Source of the DNA: Oligoflexia bacterium
GTDB lineage: Bacteria; Bdellovibrionota; UBA1018
Length of the DNA stretch: 64,000 nt
Direction: 5' to 3'
Assembly: GCA_023701205.1 (NCBI GenBank)
Contig: JAMPXJ010000004.1
Location: 124,001-188,000, forward strand
How positions within the stretch are numbered: position 1 is the stretch's first letter; every line of letters starts with the position of its first letter. Shown here piece by piece: positions 16,650 to 27,481 of this stretch. The notes under the pieces were generated by a model that was not told the DNA's origin, searched no databases, and worked only from the letters and a program-made list of their open reading frames with translations. The position numbers and the translations under genes were made by a program.

Positions 16650-17246
16650 TCAACAGCCCGTCGGATTCCTGACCAGATAAAGTTCTCCGTTCCGGCCGAT
16701 AGCGAGCAGCGCGGGGTATTCGTTCGCGCCGGTCGAAACCTTCAGATAGAGGAGATCAGCCCGGCGATCCCCATCAAGATCGAAGGCGACTCCCGGGCGC
16801 AGGGAGACGATCCCGATCTCCGGATTATCCTTCGGGACGCTCAGCTTTGACTGGAGCGACGGCAGGATTTTCTTCCAATCATAAGGGACTTCGACAACGG
16901 GAGAGGCGGTCCCCTTTTCCTGCCGGAAGAACAGGATCTTCTCCCCGCCGCTCATCTCGCGACCGTCCTTTCGGATCAGCGAAGCGTCCGAGGGATCTTT
17001 CGGATCCGTGCGGAACTGAAAGATTCCCCCGGCGTGGAGCTTGTTCTCCTCGACGTCGTAGGTGAACGAAATCTCTCCGGGCGCGATCCCTTGTCCCTTC
17101 AGGTCGAAATAGCCTGCCTCAACTCTGAAGCCGGACACGATCTTTCGCTCCGGCAGGCGGAATTCCGGTAATGCATCCGCATAGGCGGAGAGCGCCGCCA
17201 ACGCCAAAGAGAAACCTACCCAGCCCCGCACGGCACTCGCGCCCAT
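16650..17246 (-). CDS. Secreted hypothetical protein downstream of fliI
   Basis: 198 residues from the ATG at 17246, chosen for the GAGAGGG site before it and the signal peptide that follows (about 1-24, ending AYADA). The mature protein ends with an aspartate-rich VAFDLDGDRRADLLYL segment of the FG-GAP or calcium-binding kind. It starts 14 bases after the fliI stop, where many flagellar operons have fliJ, but it does not resemble the coiled-coil FliJ. A periplasmic role tied to the flagellum is possible but unproven. Confidence 0.65.
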   Translation of the reverse strand: MGASAVRGWVGFSLALAALSAYADALPEFRLPERKIVSGFRVEAGYFDLKGQGIAPGEISFTYDVEENKLHAGGIFQFRTDPKDPSDASLIRKDGREMSGGEKILFFRQEKGTASPVVEVPYDWKKILPSLQSKLSVPKDNPEIGIVSLRPGVAFDLDGDRRADLLYLKVSTGANEYPALLAIGRNGELYLVRNPTGC

Positions 17247-17260
17247 AGGAACCCTCTCTC

Positions 17261-18658
17261 CTATTTTTTCGGTCCCGAACCCGCCTGCGCCGACTGCAGG
17301 AACGCCTCCGCGCTGCGCACGATTCCGTGCATGAGCGCGGCCGTCTCGGCGTAGGTCGACTTCTCCTCGATGTCCTGGCGCAAAAGCGCGTTGATCCGAT
17401 CGATCACCGCGACCGCCTGGTCGACCTTGGGATTGGCGCCCTTCACATAAGCGCCGATGTTGATCAGGTCCTCGGCCTGCGCGTAGAGCGCCAGCCATTC
17501 CCGGATCTGGCCCGCCCACTGCCGGTGCTCGCGGCTGATGACCGCGTTCATCACGCGGCTCGCGCTTTGGAGCACGTCCACGGCCGGGAACTGGTTGCGC
17601 TGCGCGATCCGGCGCGAGAGCACGATGTGACCGTCGAGGATCGAGCGGGCCGTATCGGCGATCGGGTCATCCATGTCGTCGCCTTCGACGAGCACCGAAT
17701 AGAGCCCCGTGATGCTCCCTCTGCCGGGCGCCATCCCGGCGCGCTCCATGAGCTTCGGGAGCGCGGCGAAAACGCTCGGCGTGTAGCCCTTGGACGCGGG
17801 CGGCTCCCCGAGCGAGAGCCCGATCTCCCGCTGCGCCATGCAGAAGCGCGTGACCGAATCCATGAGCAGGAGAACGTCGTTGCCCTGATCGCGGAAGTAC
17901 TCGGCGATCGTCGTCGCGAGATAGGCTCCGCGCATCCGCAGCAGCGGCGACTTGTCGGAGGTCGAGACCACCACGACCGAGCGCTCGAGGCCTTCCGGGC
18001 CGAGATCCCGTTCGATGAACTCACGCACCTCGCGGCCGCGCTCGCCGATGAGCGCGATCACGTTGACGTCGGCCGAGGTGTTGCGCGCCATCATGCCCAG
18101 GAGCACGGACTTGCCCACGCCGGAGCCCGCCATGATCCCCATGCGCTGACCCTTGCCCGCGGTGAGCAGTCCATTGATGGAACGGATGCCCAGGTCGAGC
18201 GGCTCGCGGATCACCTCGCGCTCGAGCGGATGCGTGGGCGCCCCGTAAAGCGATCGCTCCTCGAAGCGCCCGATCATGCCAGGCGCGACCAGCGGCCCTT
18301 TGCCGTCGATCGGGTTGCCTTTGCCGTCGATCACGCGTCCGAGCAGCGCCTCGCCCACCGGAATCGTCGAGATCCTCTTCTGGAGCATGACGAGCGTGTC
18401 GTTATTCACCCCGTGAGCCTCGTCGTAGGGCATGAGCATCACGCGCTTGTCGCGAAAGCCGATCACCTCGGCGTCCACGCCCCCCGCGGCGCGCGGATCG
18501 CCCGAGGAGAGTATCCGGCAAATGCTTCCGATCGAAGCGCCCGGCAGGTGGGCCTCGTAAACGAGGCCGAGGGACTTCGTCACCTTGCCCGCCTCGTGAT
18601 ACAGCAGGGCATGGTCGAGGCGCTCGCCGATGCTCTCGCGATCGAGCATCGAAGTCAC
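17261..18658 (-). CDS. fliI: Flagellar export ATPase FliI
   Basis: 465 residues from the GTG at 18658, which overlaps the fliH stop (GTGA); ATG 18649 is the alternative. The P-loop is AGSGVGKS at 177-184, the Walker B strand is VLLLMDS at 262-268, and the body has the F1-beta-like fold seen throughout FliI/YscN. The hexamer unfolds and feeds flagellar substrates into the export gate. It is the last recognisable flagellar gene of the cluster. Confidence 0.95.
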   Translation of the reverse strand: MTSMLDRESIGERLDHALLYHEAGKVTKSLGLVYEAHLPGASIGSICRILSSGDPRAAGGVDAEVIGFRDKRVMLMPYDEAHGVNNDTLVMLQKRISTIPVGEALLGRVIDGKGNPIDGKGPLVAPGMIGRFEERSLYGAPTHPLEREVIREPLDLGIRSINGLLTAGKGQRMGIMAGSGVGKSVLLGMMARNTSADVNVIALIGERGREVREFIERDLGPEGLERSVVVVSTSDKSPLLRMRGAYLATTIAEYFRDQGNDVLLLMDSVTRFCMAQREIGLSLGEPPASKGYTPSVFAALPKLMERAGMAPGRGSITGLYSVLVEGDDMDDPIADTARSILDGHIVLSRRIAQRNQFPAVDVLQSASRVMNAVISREHRQWAGQIREWLALYAQAEDLINIGAYVKGANPKVDQAVAVIDRINALLRQDIEEKSTYAETAALMHGIVRSAEAFLQSAQAGSGPKK

Positions 18659-19518
18659 GGGACCTCGCCGGCCGAAGCCGCGGGCTTGCCGATCAAGGCG
18701 GCATAGACGCCGCTCAGCTGCGTCTCGATGCTCGCGTCGATGGCGTTCCACGCCGTCTCGACCGTGCACCCGCCGCGGCTGAGCTGCGCGGACACCTCGA
18801 TGTTCAGGTTCTTGAGCCCGCCGAAGGCCTGGTCCAGGCCCTCTTTGAGCATCGTGAGCGACTCCTTGTCGTCCGGGTGAATCCGGATCGTGATGTTCTC
18901 CCGTACGCCCATCCGCTCGATCAGCTCGCGGGTCAGTCGCAGCAGGTACTCCTTGTCGGTGGCGAGCTCCTTGAGCAGCACCATGCGCGCGATCCGGTAG
19001 ACCAGCTCCAGCAGGAACTTCTCGTTGGCGCGGAAGATCTCCTCCTTCGCCGCCTCGGCGGCCGCGAGCACCTCATCGAGTCGCGCGAGGCGCTCGGCGC
19101 CCTCCTCGCGGAAGCGTCGGAACGCTTCGGCATGCCCATTCTTCAGGCCTTCCTCATATCCCTGGCGGGAGGCTTCGGCTCTGGCCTCCTCCCGGATCGC
19201 GTTGACCCGGGCCTGCACCCTCTCCTCGAGCGCCCGCCGCTCCTCCTCTTCGACCGAGAGCGGCCCGCGCACGAGCTCATGCAACGCGAAACGCTTGTCC
19301 TTCTGGCCTGGCTTGCGGTGATCGGGGTCCGTCACCGCGAGGGCGCCGTACTTCTTCTTGAGGCTGCCGTAGTCGCGCGGGGCGTTCCCCCGCAGGCTCT
19401 CGTACTGGAAATCGCGGACCTGCCGGTCGCCGATGCTTTCCTTGACGACACGGACCTCCCCGGCCTTGGCGGGGGCGGCGGCATCGACCTGATACTCGTT
19501 GGGCTTGAATTTCGACAT
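18655..19518 (-). CDS. fliH: Flagellar assembly protein FliH
   Basis: 287 residues. An N-terminal variable region is followed by a charged coiled coil (about 90-165, rich in E, A and R) and a C-terminal globular part resembling V-ATPase subunit E. This is the layout of FliH, which binds and restrains the FliI ATPase and links it to the C-ring. It lies between fliG and fliI with a four-base overlap to fliI and a three-base gap from fliG, so it belongs to one transcript. Confidence 0.9.
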   Translation of the reverse strand: MSKFKPNEYQVDAAAPAKAGEVRVVKESIGDRQVRDFQYESLRGNAPRDYGSLKKKYGALAVTDPDHRKPGQKDKRFALHELVRGPLSVEEEERRALEERVQARVNAIREEARAEASRQGYEEGLKNGHAEAFRRFREEGAERLARLDEVLAAAEAAKEEIFRANEKFLLELVYRIARMVLLKELATDKEYLLRLTRELIERMGVRENITIRIHPDDKESLTMLKEGLDQAFGGLKNLNIEVSAQLSRGGCTVETAWNAIDASIETQLSGVYAALIGKPAASAGEVP

Positions 19519-19521
19519 GGC

Positions 19522-20535
19522 TTATACGAGCGCGTCCGCCTCGCCGCCGCGGCTGATGATGATCTTGCCTTCGGCCTCGAGCCGCTTGGCCACGTTGACG
19601 ATCTCCTGCTGCGCGTTCTCGACGTCCGAGAGGCGCACCGGGCCCATCGCCTCGAGATCCTCGCGGAGCAGGTCGCCCGCCCGCTTGGAGATGTTGCGGA
19701 AGATCTTGTCCTTGATCTCGTCGGGCGCCGTCTTGAGGGCGATCGTGAGCTTGGAGTTGTCGATCTCCTTGAGGAGCTGCTGCATCCCGCGGTCGTCGAT
19801 GAAGACGATGTCCTCGAAGACGAACATGAGCTTGCGGATCTCCTCGGCCAGCTGCGGGTCCTTCTCCTCGACCCGCGCCATGATGTTCTGCTCGCTGTTC
19901 TTGTCCATGACGTTGAGCATCTCGGCGATCGGCTGGACGCCACCGAGCTGCTGGGTGTCGATCGAGCCCAGGGTCGCGAGCTCCTGCTTGAGCACCTCGT
20001 CGACCTGCGCGATGAGGTTCGGGGAGATGAAATCGAGGTTCGCGATACGGAGCACGACCTCCGTCTGGATCGCCTCAGGGAGGCGCTTGAGGACCTCGCA
20101 CTTCTTGCCCGGCTCCAGATGCGCGAGCACGAGCGCCACCGTCTGGGGATGCTCGTTGACCAGGAAGTTGGCGAGCGTCCGCGGGTCGACGAGCTCGAGC
20201 GCCTCGAGCGTCCGGCTGCCCTCGAGCACGGAGAGCTGGCCGAGCACCGTCTTGGCGCGGTCCTCGCCCAGGGTCTGCAGCACGAAGTCGCGCCCCTGCG
20301 CATGGCCGAAGATCAGCGTGTCCTCCTCGGCGATCTCCGTATAGAACTCCTCGAGCACCTGCTTGACGGTGCTGATGGGCACCTTCGTGACCTGCCCCAT
20401 CGCGCTCACCATGCGCTTGACGTCGTTGTCGCGCATCTTCTTGAAGATCTGCGCCGTCACCTGGTTGCCCAGCACGTTGAGCAAGAGCGCCGCCCTCTCG
20501 AGACCCGTCATTTCCTGGTAGTTTTCGTGAGCCAT
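19522..20535 (-). CDS. fliG: Flagellar motor switch protein FliG
   Basis: 337 residues, the usual FliG length. The middle domain contains the EHPQ motif at 128-131, and the C-terminal domain carries the charged helix that contacts the stator (MFVFEDIVFIDDRGMQQLLKE). FliG forms the rotor ring on the cytoplasmic face of FliF and sets torque and rotation direction. ATG 20535 follows fliF by 20 bases, with an AAGAAAAGGAA ribosome binding site. Confidence 0.95.
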   Translation of the reverse strand: MAHENYQEMTGLERAALLLNVLGNQVTAQIFKKMRDNDVKRMVSAMGQVTKVPISTVKQVLEEFYTEIAEEDTLIFGHAQGRDFVLQTLGEDRAKTVLGQLSVLEGSRTLEALELVDPRTLANFLVNEHPQTVALVLAHLEPGKKCEVLKRLPEAIQTEVVLRIANLDFISPNLIAQVDEVLKQELATLGSIDTQQLGGVQPIAEMLNVMDKNSEQNIMARVEEKDPQLAEEIRKLMFVFEDIVFIDDRGMQQLLKEIDNSKLTIALKTAPDEIKDKIFRNISKRAGDLLREDLEAMGPVRLSDVENAQQEIVNVAKRLEAEGKIIISRGGEADALV

Positions 20536-20555
20536 CGGGGTTCCTTTTCTTCAGC

Positions 20556-22262
20556 TCAAGCCGAGGCCGGCTTGCCCTTGCCGCCGCCGCCTTCCTCGTT
20601 CTTGTCCTTCTCGGCCTTCTTCTTGGCGTCCGCGTGCAGCCAGTCCTTCAGGATCAGTGCCGCCTTGTGCGGGTTGGCGTCGACCAGGGTGACGATCTTC
20701 TCCTTGATCATCTCGCCTTCGACCTTCTCGGGATCCATCTTCTCGGGCAGCACCGGCACGACCTCCTCCAGCCCGGGGAGGTTCGAGTTCTTCTGGAGCC
20801 GCTCCAGCTCCTCGATCGTCTGCGGCAGGAAGGTGTCGACGCTCTCGACCGTGTTCTCGGTGATCCACTTGATGAACGGCCGCACCACGAAGAGGAAGAA
20901 CAGGCCGATGGCCAGGCCGATCAGCGCGTAGATCACCATGTTCTGCAGGTAGCTCTTGCGCTCCTTCTCGGCCAGGACCTTCTGGGCCTCGTCGAAGTCC
21001 TCGCGGGTGAACTCCATGTTGCGGATCTCGAGCGTGTCGCCGCGCTTGCGGTCCACGCCCACGGCGCTCGCGACGAGCCCCTCGAACTCCTTGAGCTTCT
21101 CGGCGGGCCAGGCCTCCACCTTCGCCTGCGCCTTGCCGTCCGCGCCGACCGCCTTGACCTGCTTGCCGTCGACCAGCACGGCGACCGAGAGACGCTTCAC
21201 GGTTCCCACGGGCTTCGTCGTGCGGCGGACCGTCTGCGGCACCAGGTTGTTCACGACCTCGTTGGCCTTCGTCGTGTCGCTGCGGACCTCGGGAACGCCG
21301 CTCTGCTGGCCCGGAAGGTTCGAGGCTGCGCCGGCCGCGCCCACCGGGCCCGGACGAACGTGGTTCATGGTGTCGTTGCGGCGCTCCACCGAGAGGACGG
21401 CCGCGCCATCGGGATCATAGATCGTCTGCGTCTCGTTCACCTGCGAGAAGTCCACCTCGGCCGTCACCTTGGCGGCCACATGCCCTTCGCCCACCACCTT
21501 CGAAAGGATGCCCTCGATGCGCTTTTCCAGGTCCGACTCGACCTTCTGCTGGTAATCGAGCTGCGACGCCGTCGCCGCCGCCAGCGAGTCGCCGGCGTTC
21601 TTCGAGAGCGTCTTGCCATTGGAATCCACGATCACGACGTCCGCGATCTCCATGCCCTCGACCGCGCGCGAGACGAGGTTGCCGATGCCATAGACCTGCT
21701 TCTCGTTGAGCTGCGTGCCGGGCTCCAGATCCACGACGACCGACGCGGTCGCCTTCTTCTGGTCCTCTACGAACGCGCTCTTCTGGGGGGTCGCCAGGTG
21801 CACCCGCGAGCGGCGAACTCCGCGGATGGTGTTGATCGTGCGCATCAGCTCGCCCTCGAGCGCGCGCTTCTGGTTCACCTTCTGGACGAAGCTCGTCGTA
21901 CCGAGCGACTGCTTGTCGAAGAGCTCGTAGCCCACGACGCTCGACTGCGGGAGGCCCATCGTCGCGAGCTCCAGGCGAAGAATGTCGACGCTCTCGGGCG
22001 GCACCGTGACGTTCCGGCCGGTGGGGTCCACCTGGAACGGGATGCGCTTCTCGCGCAGCACCCGCATGATATTGGCGGCGTCCTCCGGATTGAGGTTGGT
22101 CATGAGCGGCGCGAAGGTCGTCCTTCCGGCCCAGAGGAACATCGCGACCAATCCGATCACGATCCCGCCCGCGGTCACGCCCGCCGCGGCGAGCTTCAGC
22201 GGCGGCTGTGCCTTCAGGAACTTCGCGGTCTGCTCGAAAACTCTCTTCAGGTACTCGATCAC
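20556..22262 (-). CDS. fliF: Flagellar M-ring protein FliF
   Basis: 568 residues with two membrane spans, about 24-46 and 440-462, and the YscJ-like ring-building domains between them (VDPTGRNVTVPPESVDILRL, then ARVHLATPQ-type region SRVHLATPQKSAFVE). The cytoplasmic tail binds FliG. FliF forms the MS-ring on which the basal body is built. It starts 18 bases after fliE and is followed by fliG. Confidence 0.95.
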   Translation of the reverse strand: MIEYLKRVFEQTAKFLKAQPPLKLAAAGVTAGGIVIGLVAMFLWAGRTTFAPLMTNLNPEDAANIMRVLREKRIPFQVDPTGRNVTVPPESVDILRLELATMGLPQSSVVGYELFDKQSLGTTSFVQKVNQKRALEGELMRTINTIRGVRRSRVHLATPQKSAFVEDQKKATASVVVDLEPGTQLNEKQVYGIGNLVSRAVEGMEIADVVIVDSNGKTLSKNAGDSLAAATASQLDYQQKVESDLEKRIEGILSKVVGEGHVAAKVTAEVDFSQVNETQTIYDPDGAAVLSVERRNDTMNHVRPGPVGAAGAASNLPGQQSGVPEVRSDTTKANEVVNNLVPQTVRRTTKPVGTVKRLSVAVLVDGKQVKAVGADGKAQAKVEAWPAEKLKEFEGLVASAVGVDRKRGDTLEIRNMEFTREDFDEAQKVLAEKERKSYLQNMVIYALIGLAIGLFFLFVVRPFIKWITENTVESVDTFLPQTIEELERLQKNSNLPGLEEVVPVLPEKMDPEKVEGEMIKEKIVTLVDANPHKAALILKDWLHADAKKKAEKDKNEEGGGGKGKPASA

Positions 22263-22279
22263 GTCAGCCCCCTAACGAA

Positions 22280-22675
22280 CTAAACCTGCATCCTCATGAT
22301 CTCCCGATACGCATCGAGGATCTTGTTCCTGACGGACATCATCAGCTTGAGCGAGGCATCCGCCCGCTCGATCGTCAGCATGGTCTCATGGATGTTCTTG
22401 CTGCGGCCGGCGACCAGCTCGTGGACCGCCTGATCCGCCTGGAACTGCATCTGGTTCACGCTGTCCACGGACCGGGTGAGGATGTCGGCGAAGCTCGCGC
22501 CCCCCGCCTTCTCCGCGCCGCCCACGGCTTCGGCCTCGAAGGGCTTGAGCCCCTGGGCCTCCATCTCCTTGCGGACGCGGAACTCCCCGGCCGTGGCGCC
22601 GCCGCCGCCCAGCAGGGCCTCGGTATCGCCCGTCGAAACGATCCGGTTCAGGTTCTCGACATTGAGGTTCGCCAT
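22280..22675 (-). CDS. fliE: Flagellar hook-basal body protein FliE
   Basis: 131 residues, slightly longer than the usual 100-110. The conserved C-terminal half (FADILTRSVDSVNQMQFQAD, then IHETMLTIERADASLKLMMS and a final VRNKILDAYREIMRMQV-like end) is typical. FliE joins the MS-ring to the proximal rod. Its start codon shares one base with the flgC stop. Confidence 0.95.
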   Translation of the reverse strand: MANLNVENLNRIVSTGDTEALLGGGGATAGEFRVRKEMEAQGLKPFEAEAVGGAEKAGGASFADILTRSVDSVNQMQFQADQAVHELVAGRSKNIHETMLTIERADASLKLMMSVRNKILDAYREIMRMQV

Positions 22676-23112
22676 TATCTACCGATCTCCAGGGCTTTCT
22701 GCGCCATCTGCTTGGCCGCGTTCATCGCCGTCACGTTCGCCTCATAGGACCGCTGCGCGGCGATCATGTTGGCCATCTCCTCGGCGCTGTTGACGTTGGG
22801 CATCGCCACGTAGCCCTCGGCGTTGGCGTCCGCATGGTTCGGGTTGTAGACCAGCCGGGGCGGCCGGGCGTCGCGGTTGACGTCGACGACCTGCACGCCC
22901 TGAACGGCCTCGTCCAGCTCGTTCTGGAGGATCTCGCCGAAGGTCTCGCGGTCCGTCTGCGCGGCCAGGATCACGTCCTGCTTGCGGTACGGGCCGCCTT
23001 CGGCGGTCCGGGTCGTCTCGGCGTTCGCCAGGTTGCTCGAGATCGTGTTCATCCGCTTCATCTGGGCATCCAGGCCCGAAGCGCTCACTCTCATGGATGA
23101 GAAGAAGTCCAT
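22675..23112 (-). CDS. flgC: Flagellar proximal rod protein FlgC
   Basis: 145 residues. The N-terminal rod motif is present (SGLDAQMKRMNTISSNLANA), as is the C-terminal signature YVAMPNVNSAEEMANMIAAQ with RSYEANVTAMNAAKQM. It builds the proximal rod with FlgB and FlgF. Start and stop codons overlap by one base with flgB and fliE, so translation is coupled. Confidence 0.95.
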   Translation of the reverse strand: MDFFSSMRVSASGLDAQMKRMNTISSNLANAETTRTAEGGPYRKQDVILAAQTDRETFGEILQNELDEAVQGVQVVDVNRDARPPRLVYNPNHADANAEGYVAMPNVNSAEEMANMIAAQRSYEANVTAMNAAKQMAQKALEIGR

Positions 23113-23528
23113 CAGCGATTACCTCCGCCTTCCGAAATCGCGTACTTGAGCATGCCGAGCTTGCGCTTGAGCATTTCCGCCGAAGCGTCGTAGAGCTGCT
23201 GGTTCTCCACGAGCTTGGCCATCTCGCCTGCGCGGTCGACGGTGTTGCCGTCGAGCGACTCGACGCCGTTGGGGTCCTCGTAGATCAGCGGCTCCACCGA
23301 GTCGGTGGCGCGATGGACCTTGTGGCGCGGGTCCCCTTCGGCCATGGGCAGCCGGTCACCCACGCCGAGCGCATCCCGGAGCGCCCCCTCGAACTCCATC
23401 GACTTCGCCTTGAAGCCGGGGGTGTCGGCGTTGGCGATATTCGAGGAGATCACGTTCTGATTGATCAGCCTGAGATTCATCGAGGTATTCAAGGCCCCGA
23501 TGGTCGCGTCGAATCCGCTGTCGATCAT
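23112..23528 (-). CDS. flgB: Flagellar proximal rod protein FlgB
   Basis: 138 residues with the rod-protein N-terminus (LRLINQNVISSNIANADTPG) and a C-terminal ENQQLYDASAEMLKRKLGMLK helix. FlgB is the first rod subunit laid down after FliE. It is the first gene of the flgBC-fliEFGHI run and is preceded by a 198-base gap with a weak sigma-54-like element. Confidence 0.95.
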   Translation of the reverse strand: MIDSGFDATIGALNTSMNLRLINQNVISSNIANADTPGFKAKSMEFEGALRDALGVGDRLPMAEGDPRHKVHRATDSVEPLIYEDPNGVESLDGNTVDRAGEMAKLVENQQLYDASAEMLKRKLGMLKYAISEGGGNR

Positions 23529-23561
23529 GCTTCCGTTTCCCCCGTCTGAGACATCAAAAGT

Positions 23562-23575
23562 TCAAGTCCCATGCC
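23562..23575 (-). promoter_or_regulatory. Weak sigma-54-like element before flgB
   Basis: On the minus strand CGGCAT, five bases, then TTGAA gives the correct 10-base spacing between the -24 GG (23574-23575) and the -12 dinucleotide, but that dinucleotide is GA, not GC. A start about 23 bases before flgB would fit, and a sigma-54 activator gene lies just upstream. Treat as tentative. Confidence 0.35.
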
Positions 23576-23687
23576 GTTCCTGCCGAAGAGAGCCCTTCCG
23601 AAACTCCCTGTGCTTTGACCCGGTTGGCCCGGCTCCTTCCACCGGGTCCGTTCCCGCCCGGCAGGAACTTCCCCGGGCAGGGAGTTC

Positions 23688-23712
23688 GGGAGGCAGGAAT
23701 TTCCCGCCTCCC
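23688..23712. terminator. GC-rich hairpin after the flagellar sigma-54 activator gene
   Basis: GGGAGGC and GCCTCCC form a perfect seven-base stem around 11 bases, 15 bases after the activator stop. No T-tract follows on the minus strand, so termination is uncertain. GGCAGGAA(A/C)TTCC-type repeats occur at about 23661 and 23693, with an inverted TTCCTGCC at about 23577. Confidence 0.4.
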
Positions 23713-23726
23713 TCCTTGCCTAGCGC

Positions 23727-24685
<959 letters not shown>

Positions 24686-24689
<4 letters not shown>

Positions 24690-27481
24690 TTTCTGCCCTC
24701 CTTGGCATTTTGCGATTCACGATTCCTCTCGTTGGCCAGGGTTTCCATGGCCAGCTTCTTCCAGTAAATCCCCTCGGGCGCCGCGTCCTTTTGCGCGAGC
24801 TGCTCCAGCATTTCCAGCCCCTTGGCGCGCTGCCTGCGCTCTGCGGACCTCAGCAGCGCGCGCGCGAACCCGTACGTCGCCTGGCCTCCGCCCTGCCCGC
24901 CGTCCACGAGCCGCGAATAGGCCGAGGCCGCCTCGCCCCACCGCCCGAGCTTTTCCAGGATGCCGGCCTGCGCGAACACCAGCGCCTCGCGAGTCGGCAC
25001 CGGAGGCACCCCGAGCGCGGCCGCCGAGCTCCAGGAGTCGTCCGTCCCCGCGCGCTCCTCGAGCCCGCGGATCATCTCGAGCGCCGATTTGAGGTCGCCG
25101 GCTTTGGCCTCGAGTCCCGCCAGCCAGGCCCGGATGCGTTGTCCGCCCTGCGCTCCGTCTTTCGCCTGCGCGGGCTGCAGCAGCTGCGCCCGCAGCGCAT
25201 GGGCGCGAGCCTCCTCGAAACGGCCCTTGGCTTCGGCCATCAGGCCCAGAATCAGCTCCCGCTCGTAGGAGAACGGCGACTCCTCGCGCACCTCCTGCAG
25301 CAGCGCCCGGATGCGGCTGTCGCTGTCGGGCGCGCGCGCGATCCAAAGCGCCTTGGCCTGGGTGAAGCGCTCCTCCGAGTCCCTCATCTGCTTCTCGGTA
25401 TCGTCCAAAGCGGCGGCCTCCGGCAAAACGGCGGCCTCCGGCGCGCCCGCGCCCGAAGCCGGGCCCCGGGCCTGCGCCGCGGCCTTCTCGTAGACTGCCG
25501 CGAGCTCGCCGGCGAGCTTGCCCATCCGGAGATCGGCCGCCGCGCGCGAGAGCGAAAGCAGGTACTCCGGCTCCGCCAGGCGCGCCTCCTCGGGGAGGAA
25601 CCGCGACTTCTCCTGGAAGAACGCGATCGCGTCGTATTTGCGCCCTTCCGCGAGCAGGCTCCGGATGCGCTTGCGATAGAGCACCGAAAGCATCGAGCTC
25701 AGCTCGGAGCGCAGCTCGGCGCCGCGATTCGCCTCGATTTCCGCGGCCGCCGCCTCGACGGCGCGGTCATCCCGGCCCCACGCGACCAGCGCCCGGACGC
25801 GCGCCAGGCCCTTGAGCTCGCGATAACGCGTCAACACGACTTCGCCCTGGCCATCGCCCTTGCCGAACGCCTCCGCTTCCGTCTCGAAGAATTTCTCGCC
25901 CGCCGCCGCCGAAAAACCGCCCTGATCGCCGCAGGTGATGAGGCGCAACCGCGCGAGCGTCGCGCCGGGGCTGAACGGATGCCGGTTGATCGTCTCGAGA
26001 TAGCGCGCGCGCGCCTGGGCGTCGCCCGCCCGACCCGCGATCTCCCCGAGTCGAAAGGTCGCCCGCCAGCCCGCCGGGTGCGCGGGGAACTTCTTCAGAA
26101 ACGCCTCGAAGCCTTCCTTCGCGCGCTCATACTGGCCGATCTGATACAGCGCCTCGGCGCGATTGACATGGATCGAGGGAAACTCCTCGAGCTCCTTCTC
26201 GAAGTAGCGGAGCCCCTCGGAGTACGAGGCGAAAGCCTGCTCGTACTGCAGCTTCTGCAGATAGATATCCCCCGCGCGCGAGGCCGCTTCGGCCTGATGT
26301 CGCCGCTCGGGGGCGAACTCCATCACCCACTGGTACTCCTTCAGGGCGCGCTCCACCTGGCGCATCGAGTAGTAGATCTCCGCCGCGCCCAGATGGAACA
26401 GCCACGCCAGCCGGTTCTGCGGATAGTTGCTGATCAGCCAGAGGAACGGCTCGAGCGCGGCGTGCCCTCCGTCCTTCATCGCGCGCCGGGCGGCCAGGAA
26501 CATCCCCGAGTGCAGCGCCACGGGCGAGTCCTTGGCATCGACCATCAGGCGAGCCAGGATTTCCTCGGCCTCCTTCTCCATCCCGACCTTCAGCAGCGCG
26601 TTCGCCTTGAGGAAGCGCATCTCCTGGCGGTAGGGCGAGCCCGGGTGCTCGGACTCATGGAACTCCAGCGTGCGGCTCACCAGCGCGGGCTTGCCCTGCC
26701 GGTAAAGCGCCAGCGCCAGCCGGACATACTGCGCGTCGCGGTCCTTGCCCTTGGGCTCGAAATACACGAAGTGGCTGTCAGGCGTCGTCGTCGCCATCCA
26801 GCGCGAATAGTTCACCGGCTCATGCAGCGGCAGGAACGGTAGGAAGACATCCGTCCTCTCCGAAAGCGGCTGGCGACAGAAGCGCCCCAGGTCCTCGCCC
26901 TCGGCCTTGCGCTGGAGCGAGGCGAGCCTCCGCTCGGCCCGGGCGCGCGCCTGCTTTTCCGCACCCTCGAGCGCCCGGAGCTGCCGGAGCTGGCCCTTGC
27001 GCGAGCCGATCTCGGCGAGCGTCGGCCCTTTCTTGAGCCAGAGGTCCACCACCAGCTGCGGCGGATTCTTGTCGCGGTAGTCGAAAGCTTCCATGCGCGG
27101 CGTGGCGGGCGCCGCAGATCCCTTGGGATACTTCCACTTGCCCTGAATCTTGAGGTTGCCGCCGGTCTCCACGAGCTTCAACCCCGCGATGCGCGCATCA
27201 CCCTGGGCTTCCAGGCGGCTTTTCCAGGCCTCCTCCTCGCCGAGCGGGGCGCCCAGGTCCATGAGCCCGATGCCCTTGAGCAGGAGCTCGAAGCCTTCGG
27301 CGGTGTTTTTCCATTCGCTGGAGACGCTCTCGTCGACGCGGACGACGATCCGGCTGTGCGTCTTGAAGGTCTCGATGCGCAGGGAGTCCCCCGCCGGCAG
27401 CTCCGCCAAGGCGGGACGGGCGAAGGAGGAAACGACGAGAAGCATGCCGGAAGAGATTTTTTTTGAGAGCTTCGTCTTCAT
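24686..27481 (-). CDS. Large periplasmic TPR protein in the flagellar region
   Basis: 931 residues from ATG 27481, chosen for the AAGAGG site and the signal peptide after it (about 1-26, ending PALA). Residues 30-155 form an AMIN-like beta domain (LRIETFKTHSRIVVRVDE, ending QLVVDLWLKKGPT). The rest, about 230-930, is helical with many TPR-like pairs (AEALYQIGQYERAKEGFEAF). Such proteins scaffold envelope machines. It is translationally coupled to a sigma-54 activator and driven by a sigma-54 promoter, which suggests a motility role. Confidence 0.75.

Noticed and set aside
18877..20931. 684-residue plus-strand ORF opposite fliFGH
   Set aside because: Antisense shadow of GC-rich flagellar genes; the sequence is Leu/Arg/His-rich with no family pattern, while the minus strand encodes clear FliG, FliH and FliF.
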